Shown here: positions 59,411 to 64,000 of the stretch, in pieces
Layout of the letters: each line of letters opens with the position of its first letter
How positions within the stretch are numbered: position 1 is the stretch's first letter
Assembly: GCF_900108915.1 (NCBI RefSeq)
Contig: NZ_FNYH01000005.1
Coordinates: 62,001-126,000, forward strand
Length of the DNA stretch: 64,000 nucleotides
Direction of reading: 5' to 3'
Origin: Allopseudospirillum japonicum
GTDB taxonomy: Bacteria > Pseudomonadota > Gammaproteobacteria > Pseudomonadales > Halomonadaceae
Notes under the pieces: model-generated
Databases searched by the model: none
What the model saw: only the letters and a program-made list of their open reading frames with translations
Told to the model about the DNA's origin: nothing
Translations under genes and position numbers: made by a program

Positions 59411-59910
59411 TTTTTCCTATATTGCACCTGAGCTTTTTATTCAGAGCCTACTGCTAGAAGATGCTTTTTATTTTTAGTCTAGGCTCTTAGAGCTTCACCT
59501 GCTTGCAAAGCATTGAACATGGGTCTACGCCGATCCTCTGAGGATGGTTTTGTTGGTCCATGTTCCACTCAACCGCTAGAAAACCTTACTTTCATCCTGC
59601 ACATTTCGCGTATTTTGAACACTTCTGTCATCACCGGCAATGGAATTGGTAGCAAAACTTATACCATTTTGCGCTGCATCATTATTCTACGCCTATAGAT
59701 AGTACACAAGTGTTATAGGATCAAGCCTTTGTTAGCACTTTTTACCAAGGTGATTGCACCTTGTGCTGAGGTGCGGCATATCGATAGATGATAATACGTC
59801 CTTGCTTGAGTAAGCCTTGGCAAAAAGTTTTCAGCATGGAGCCGCATTTTTCGCTACACTAGGCCGCAATTTTTAGCGGTCAACTTCTAAAGCGTAGGAT
59901 AAGCAAGTTT
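59411..59910. other. 500-bp intergenic region before gpsA
   Basis: No recognised gene on either strand. Structures present: AGAGCCTA at 59443 and TAGGCTCT at 59480 (distant inverted repeat), a perfect ATCCTC-T-GAGGAT palindrome near 59534, and a CAAGGTG/CACCTTG hairpin at 59746-59763. It should hold the gpsA promoter. The small open frame at 59513-59698 has no good ribosome site and resembles nothing. Confidence 0.5.
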
Positions 59911-60975
59911 ATGGGTTCACTCACACAAGCAAAAGTATGTGTTTTGGGCGGTGGTAGCTTTGGAACCGCCCTAGCGAACATCGCCGCTCATAATGGCCAC
60001 CCTGTGCATCAATGGTTGCGTGACCCTGAGTTAGTGCAGGCGATTAACCAAACCCATATTAACCCTAGGTATTTGCCAGAGTATGCTTTGCATCCACAGT
60101 TGCAAGCGACTACGAATCTAGCAAGCGCATTAACTAACGCGACCTTGGTACTTATGGCAATTCCTAGTAAAGCTTTTGCTCAGGTCTTAGCGCAAGCGCG
60201 TCCTTATTTAAACTCAGAACAAATTTTAGTGAGTACAGCAAAAGGCATTCAGGAAGATGGTTTTAAACTGATGAGCCAGTTGTTAGTAGAAGAAACTGGG
60301 TTTGCGCATATTGGCGTGCTGAGCGGGCCTAACCTTGCCAGCGAGGTCGCTCAGCATCAACTGACAGCAACTGTGATTGCAAGCACGGATGAACATACCC
60401 GTACTTGTGTACAGCAAGTGTTAGGCTGCCAATATTTTCGTGTTTATGCCAGCAATGATATTTATGGGGTAGAACTGGGCGGCGCATTGAAAAATATTTA
60501 CGCGATAGCCGCCGGAATGGCCGCAGCTTTAGGTATGGGTGAAAATACTAAAAGTATGCTTATTACCCGTAGTTTGGCGGAAATGAGCCGATTTGCTGTA
60601 AGTTTAGGCGCTAACCCACTGACTTTTCTCGGCCTATCTGGGGTGGGCGATTTGATTGTCACTTGTACCTCACCTCTCTCACGGAATTACCGTGTGGGCT
60701 TTGCTTTAGGCCAAGGTAAAAGTTTGCAAGAAGCAGTCGATGCATTAGGGCAAGTAGCTGAAGGCGTGAATACCGTCCGTTTTGTGAAACATAAAGCCGA
60801 AAGTATGGGGATTTACATGCCCTTAGTGGCGGGTTTATATCAAGTGCTCTTTGCTGGCTATCATGCCAAGGATGTTGCTAAGTTATTGATGCAAGGGGAG
60901 CAAAGTACAGATGTAGAATTTGTGCTGCCACGTGATGAAGTGGTGAAGACAGCACAAAGAGTGACTCGGATTTAA
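59911..60975 (+). CDS. gpsA: Glycerol-3-phosphate dehydrogenase [NAD(P)+]
   Basis: GpsA makes sn-glycerol-3-phosphate from dihydroxyacetone phosphate for phospholipid synthesis. The 354-residue protein has the Rossmann motif [14 protein letters not shown] (about 12), [24 protein letters not shown] (about 138), the catalytic Lys in [17 protein letters not shown] (about 192) and [23 protein letters not shown] (shown in part as [14 protein letters not shown]). Length slightly exceeds the E. coli enzyme at the C-terminus. It is the last gene of typical composition before the Ton operon. Confidence 0.96.
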   Translation: MGSLTQAKVCVLGGGSFGTALANIAAHNGHPVHQWLRDPELVQAINQTHINPRYLPEYALHPQLQATTNLASALTNATLVLMAIPSKAFAQVLAQARPYLNSEQILVSTAKGIQEDGFKLMSQLLVEETGFAHIGVLSGPNLASEVAQHQLTATVIASTDEHTRTCVQQVLGCQYFRVYASNDIYGVELGGALKNIYAIAAGMAAALGMGENTKSMLITRSLAEMSRFAVSLGANPLTFLGLSGVGDLIVTCTSPLSRNYRVGFALGQGKSLQEAVDALGQVAEGVNTVRFVKHKAESMGIYMPLVAGLYQVLFAGYHAKDVAKLLMQGEQSTDVEFVLPRDEVVKTAQRVTRI

Positions 60976-61178
60976 ACGGCCACAGTGATCATATTGCAGC
61001 AACTTTTAGCGAAACCCCGCGTAAACCCTCGCTCAATCGGGCGGGGCGCAGTCACATTCTCTTCAACAGCCACTAATTGCTTTAAACTGCTACGAATCTG
61101 ATCGAGAAACGGCTTACCTTCACCGGTGAGCTGAAGTTTATGAAGAGTTTGCTTGATCAGCGTCACCTCAAGTTCAGC
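60972..61178 (-). pseudogene. Remnant of a LysR-type regulator N-terminal domain
   Basis: Reading leftward from about 61178 gives AELEVTLIKQTLHKLQLTGE followed by GKPFLDQIRSSLKQLVAVEE. This has the pattern of the second half of a LysR helix-turn-helix domain (dimer helix after a LTxxGxxFL element). A stop lies immediately upstream (61179-61181), the helix-turn-helix start is missing, and the frame continues into unrelated residues and stops at 60972, overlapping the gpsA end. It appears to be a decayed gene fragment at the edge of the Ton operon. Confidence 0.45.
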
Positions 61179-61259
61179 CTAGACGCGATCCTCCTTGATC
61201 AGATTGAGCACGGATGCATATCTCGGCAACGCCATCTTCCACTAGCCCCAGATCCAATC

Positions 61260-61280
61260 GATCCTAAGTTAAATAGGATC
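61260..61280. repeat. Inverted repeat at the edge of the Ton region
   Basis: Perfect 7-base arms GATCCTA and TAGGATC around AGTTAAA. Its location between the LysR remnant and the Ton operon makes it a candidate insertion scar or operator. Confidence 0.5.
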
Positions 61281-61293
61281 ATTATAACGAAAT

Positions 61294-61318
61294 CCTATGC
61301 AATAAAACCCTATGCAAT
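61294..61318. repeat. Tandem CCTATGCAAT repeat
   Basis: CCTATGCAAT at 61294-61303 recurs at 61309-61318, 15 bp start-to-start, just upstream of the palindrome and the exbB gene. Confidence 0.6.
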
Positions 61319-61363
61319 ATAGTGCCTAATCTGGATTGTGCTCACTACAGATTATGAGTGCGT

Positions 61364-61382
61364 ATGTGACACTATGTCACAT
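61364..61382. promoter_or_regulatory. 19-bp palindrome upstream of exbB (possible operator)
   Basis: Perfect 8-base arms ATGTGACA and TGTCACAT around CTA, 54 bp before the exbB start. It has the form of a dimeric regulator site. It is not a canonical CRP site (TGTGA and TCACA are separated by 7, not 6 bases) and not a Fur box. It may be the site of the regulator of the Ton operon. Confidence 0.55.
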
Positions 61383-61407
61383 TGGATAAGATTTTTTTAT
61401 GCTTAAA

Positions 61408-61437
61408 ATGGCGCCATTAAAAATAAGGGGGCGCCAT
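61408..61437 (+). promoter_or_regulatory. Hairpin covering the exbB start codon
   Basis: ATGGCGCC (61408-61415) can pair with GGCGCCAT (61430-61437), whose last two bases are the first two of the exbB ATG; the 14-base loop and 3' arm hold the purine-rich ribosome site. If formed in RNA it would block translation initiation. Confidence 0.5.
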
Positions 61438-62002
61438 GGATATATTAGTAAAAGGCGGTATAATCACTTGGATACTTGTTGCCTATTCGGTCGTTGGATT
61501 TTCAATTGTTATATCAGCCTATTTACGCCTCTTAAAAAATTGGGGGGCTTACTCAAGTCCTCGGGTGCCTAATTATTCGGCCGGTGAATATAAAGAAATC
61601 TTTCAGCGTCTCACGGCTGCACAGCAATCCGGCCTAGATCAGGAAGCTCTGCGCATTCTCGCGCTGCGTTTGATAACCACGCATATACGGTATTTTGAAA
61701 CTGGGCTAAAAACTCTGAGCGTCCTCGCTAATACGGCTCCGCTAATGGGACTTTTAGGTACTATTATCGGCATGATATCAGCATTTCGTGTCATTGAGTC
61801 AGAAGGTACGGGCGTCAATGCGCAGATGCTTGCGGGCGGTATCTGGGAGGCCATGCTGACAACAGGTGTAGGTTTGGCGGTTGCCTTGCCTTTATTGTTT
61901 TTTCTGCATGCATTGGAGTCATTGATTGAAAAGCGTCATTGGCAGCTATATGTGGCTGTTTCTGAGATGCTTCATGAGCCGGTTGAAAGTCAAGGGATCT
62001 GA
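61436..62002 (+). CDS. exbB: ExbB/TolQ-family proton-channel subunit
   Basis: The 188-residue protein belongs to the MotA/TolQ/ExbB family: an N-terminal membrane helix (ITWILVAYSVVGFSIVIS), a cytoplasmic loop, and the paired helices with the signature LANTAPLMGLLGTIIGMISAF (about 97-117) and TTGVGLAVALPLLFFLHAL (about 143-161). With ExbD it uses the proton gradient to drive TonB. Adjacency to exbD, tonB and a receptor shows a Ton rather than Tol or Mot role. GGGGGCGCC precedes the ATG. Confidence 0.93.
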   Translation: MDILVKGGIITWILVAYSVVGFSIVISAYLRLLKNWGAYSSPRVPNYSAGEYKEIFQRLTAAQQSGLDQEALRILALRLITTHIRYFETGLKTLSVLANTAPLMGLLGTIIGMISAFRVIESEGTGVNAQMLAGGIWEAMLTTGVGLAVALPLLFFLHALESLIEKRHWQLYVAVSEMLHEPVESQGI

Positions 62003-62017
62003 TGATAGGAAAATGCC

Positions 62018-62422
62018 ATGCAGTATTATCCTCGCAAGCGGTTATCCAACCAGAGTATTAATATAACGCCATTGATCGATATTGTTTTCATTCTTCTGGT
62101 GTTTTTTATGCTGACATCACACTTTATTAATGAAAAACAATTCGAAGTCAGTTTACCCGATGCTAAAAGTGGTCATGAGAAAAGCCTCGATAATGCTGTA
62201 TTTATTAATATAAATTTAATGGGCCATTTATATAAAGCTGACCAGTTGCTGTCTGATGAACAGTTAGATGCCCTGTTGTTGCAAATGGTCGAACAACAAC
62301 AATCACTGCTACTGAGAGTTGATAAGCGATCTCCGTTTGAGCCAGTCATGGCGTTGATGGACAGGGCGAGACAAGAGGGCGTATCAAGTATCGGTTTTGC
62401 CGTTGAAGAGCCGGTGAGGTAG
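62018..62422 (+). CDS. exbD: ExbD/TolR-family subunit
   Basis: The 134-residue protein has a cytoplasmic N-terminus, one membrane helix with the functional Asp (INITPLIDIVFILLVFFMLT, about 15-34), and a periplasmic domain with PDAKSGHEK and LLRVDKRSPFEPVMALMDRA, the ExbD/TolR pattern. It works with ExbB. It starts 15 bp after exbB; GGA lies before ATG. Confidence 0.93.
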   Translation: MQYYPRKRLSNQSINITPLIDIVFILLVFFMLTSHFINEKQFEVSLPDAKSGHEKSLDNAVFININLMGHLYKADQLLSDEQLDALLLQMVEQQQSLLLRVDKRSPFEPVMALMDRARQEGVSSIGFAVEEPVR

Positions 62423-62427
62423 CTGAC

Positions 62428-63165
62428 ATGATCTTCAAGGGCGTGCTGCTCTCCTGCCTGATGCATGTGATGTTGATCTGGTTTTTTTGGGACCTGGACT
62501 GGTTTAGAGGAGTAACGCACTCACCGGACTATACAGCTGCGCCTGTATTGGTGGCCATTTATCAATTGAAGGCAGCTCCCGTCCAAGCTCCGCCCCCTCC
62601 TGTTCAGGCTCCGCCAAGTACCCGATCAGCAGCTGTAGCAGTAGCCGCTGATCAGCCGGAACCAAACGTCAGGCAAGACAGGGTTGTTCAGGAAAAGTCT
62701 CGCGTGCCTGCCGAGTCTACACCTTCTCGAAGGCCAGCCAGGGTTTCTCAAGTGGAGAAAGATGTCACGGCGTCTGTTGACCAGACAGCAAGTCTTGCTG
62801 CTGTTGCATCACCACCGTCCGCTGCGTCGGCGATGCCCGCGCTATCTCCTGCACCACCTGTGAATAATACAGCGTCCAAACCGCTTCAACCCAGTTATGC
62901 CCAGCGTCTTACTCAGCGTATCGAGCAACATAAAACCTACCCGCGCCGTGCCCGAGCGAGGGGACTGTCCGATGAAGTGCTGTTCAGCGTCAGTATTAAC
63001 GACACGGGAGAGATGCAGGCATTTCATTGGTTGGAAGGGCATACCGCGTTTCGCGCTTCGACGTTGCAGGCGGTACGTCGCGCCTTGCCCTATCCCCCCG
63101 ACCCAGGGCAGGCGCCAGTCAGTGTGCAGATTCGCATGATTTATTCGCTTCAAGACAGGATCTAA
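62428..63165 (+). CDS. tonB: TonB energy-transducing protein
   Basis: The 245-residue protein has an N-terminal membrane anchor (MIFKGVLLSCLMHVMLIWFF), a Pro/Ala/Val-rich periplasmic spacer (QAPPPPVQAPPS and similar, about 50-165), and a C-terminal TonB domain (HKTYPRRARARGLSDEVLFS and RASTLQAVRRALPYPPDPG, about 170-245) that contacts receptor TonB boxes. It starts 5 bp after exbD with GAGG eight bases before the ATG, and the next gene follows by 2 bp. G+C is higher than in the main body of the window. Confidence 0.9.
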   Translation: MIFKGVLLSCLMHVMLIWFFWDLDWFRGVTHSPDYTAAPVLVAIYQLKAAPVQAPPPPVQAPPSTRSAAVAVAADQPEPNVRQDRVVQEKSRVPAESTPSRRPARVSQVEKDVTASVDQTASLAAVASPPSAASAMPALSPAPPVNNTASKPLQPSYAQRLTQRIEQHKTYPRRARARGLSDEVLFSVSINDTGEMQAFHWLEGHTAFRASTLQAVRRALPYPPDPGQAPVSVQIRMIYSLQDRI

Positions 63166-63167
63166 CC

Positions 63168-64000
63168 ATGAAAAGATATGAAAAATTCTGGGCCGCCATG
63201 GTCTTGGCGGGTTTGCCGATTGCCGCCGCACAGGCACAGGAGCAGGTGATTCGGGTGTACTCCTCGACTATCGAGGACCGTTTCGGTGAGGACAGAACTC
63301 AACCCAACTCCACTGTGTCGCTGTCGCGGGAAGAGATCGAGCAGCAGCATGCCCAGAACCTGCAGCAGGTATTGCAGGCGATCCCCGGCATCACCACGGA
63401 TCAGTCCGGCGGTGAGGATATCAAGATCAAGATCCGGGGGGTCGAGAATCAGCGTTACATGGGTGAGCCGCCGGGTGTGGTGATCGTGATTGACGGCGTG
63501 CCCGTGTTTGAGCGCACCGGCAAGGTCAATATCGATTTGGATAACATCGAGTCCATCGATGTGGTCAAGGGTGGGGCGTCCTATCTGTTCGGTGAAGACG
63601 CGCTGGCCGGTGCTGTCATCATCAAGACCAAGCGTGGTTATGCGCAACAAGGCGTTTCGCTGGAGCATGAGCGTGGCAGCTTCGGCTATGAGCGCTCCGT
63701 ACTGAGAGCTGGTGGCGGGACCGACAACTTGCAGGCGCATGTTCAGTACGCCGACCGCAGCAGCGATAGTTTCTATGCGTTGGGTGACAGTTGGTCGGAA
63801 ACCCTGTCAAGCAACGTCACCTGGTATCCGGATGAGGTCAGCGATCTGAGTTTTGGCTTCGAAAAGTCGGACCGTTATCGGGACCGCAACGGCTCAGTCA
63901 AGGGTGCGACCCAAGCCGCGACCGACCCCGAAGGCAATACCGCGTCACGTGACTATACCCGCAACTTCGATGTGGATCTTGAACGCCTCAATCTGGCGTA
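63168..64000 (+). CDS. TonB-dependent outer-membrane receptor, N-terminal part (cut by window edge)
   Basis: The frame is open from ATG 63168 to the window edge (277 codons). It has a signal peptide (cleavage near PIAAAQAQ, about residue 23), a likely TonB-box region VIRVYSST just after it, a plug domain (LQQVLQAIPGITTDQSGGED, IKIRGVENQRY, GVVIVIDGVPVFER, VVKGGASYLFGEDALAGAVI, about 50-145) and the first barrel strands. The ligand (iron-siderophore, haem, cobalamin or sugar) cannot be told from this part. AGGA precedes the ATG. Base composition is clearly more G+C-rich than upstream genes. Confidence 0.92.
   Translation, partial: MKRYEKFWAAMVLAGLPIAAAQAQEQVIRVYSSTIEDRFGEDRTQPNSTVSLSREEIEQQHAQNLQQVLQAIPGITTDQSGGEDIKIKIRGVENQRYMGEPPGVVIVIDGVPVFERTGKVNIDLDNIESIDVVKGGASYLFGEDALAGAVIIKTKRGYAQQGVSLEHERGSFGYERSVLRAGGGTDNLQAHVQYADRSSDSFYALGDSWSETLSSNVTWYPDEVSDLSFGFEKSDRYRDRNGSVKGATQAATDPEGNTASRDYTRNFDVDLERLNLA

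Noticed and set aside
59513-59698. 61-codon frame before gpsA
   Set aside because: Poor ribosome site, low-complexity C-terminus and no resemblance to a known protein.
61140-61322. 60-codon plus-strand frame in the gpsA-exbB gap
   Set aside because: It is antisense to the LysR-like remnant and ends in the repeat CCTATGCAAT; no coding evidence.
61364-61382. CRP/Vfr site
   Set aside because: The TGTGA and TCACA halves are separated by 7 bases instead of 6, so it is kept only as an unassigned palindrome.

Overview
The window looks like the chromosome of a flagellated, Gram-negative gammaproteobacterium, perhaps of the Oceanospirillales or a Pseudomonas relative. I infer this from lipoprotein sorting by LolB, the prfA-hemA, tig-clpP-clpX-lon-hupB-ppiD and thrS-infC-rpmI-rplT-pheS-pheT-ihfA blocks, the divergent rne/rluC pair and a Che2-like chemotaxis cluster. 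No species can be named from the sequence alone.

Layout: (1) 1-6.5 kb: prfA (partial) and hemA leftward, then a TPR lipoprotein, lolB, murB and a YqhD-type alcohol dehydrogenase rightward. (2) 6.6-9.4 kb: groEL, groES and fxsA leftward, with a sigma32-like promoter before groES. (3) 9.5-10.1 kb: four tRNAs (Ala, Pro, Arg, His) with two clear sigma70 promoters. (4) 10.3-19.1 kb: the protein-quality-control block from tig to ppiD. (5) 19-22.7 kb: an overlapping PAP2 phosphatase/glycosyltransferase pair, a small unknown gene and an EAL-HDOD protein. (6) 22.7-38.5 kb: a leftward signalling cluster: MCP, cheY, cheA, cheW, PAS-containing MCP ending in GWEEF, cheR, cheD, cheB, then an HsbA-like STAS protein, an HsbR-like phosphatase/kinase regulator and a very large hybrid histidine kinase with its own HPt domain. 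(7) 38.9-46.1 kb: thrS to ihfA and a tRNA-Pro; infC appears to start at AUC. (8) 46.2-49 kb: a small coiled-coil gene, a broken trmJ, an SDR oxidoreductase and a ComEA-like protein. (9) 49.2-55.6 kb: RNase E with a long leader, rluC, a HAD phosphatase and a SppA-like protease. (10) 55.6-61 kb: a Pat-type lysine acetyltransferase divergent from an HDAC-like deacetylase, then gpsA. (11) 61-64 kb: an apparent junction with a LysR-like remnant and repeats, followed by a tight exbB-exbD-tonB-receptor operon that becomes clearly richer in G+C and runs off the right edge.

The most noteworthy observations are: two unrelated proteins (the hybrid kinase and RNase E) carry long pure 9-bp tandem arrays encoding the same Gln-Ala-Glu tripeptide with different Ala codons; the Che2-like cluster is extended by an Hsb-like partner-switching module and a kinase; cheD appears frameshifted near its 3' end; trmJ carries two lesions; infC has a non-canonical AUC start; the acetyltransferase and deacetylase genes share one short divergent promoter region; and the Ton operon looks acquired, with a palindrome and a start-codon hairpin ahead of exbB.
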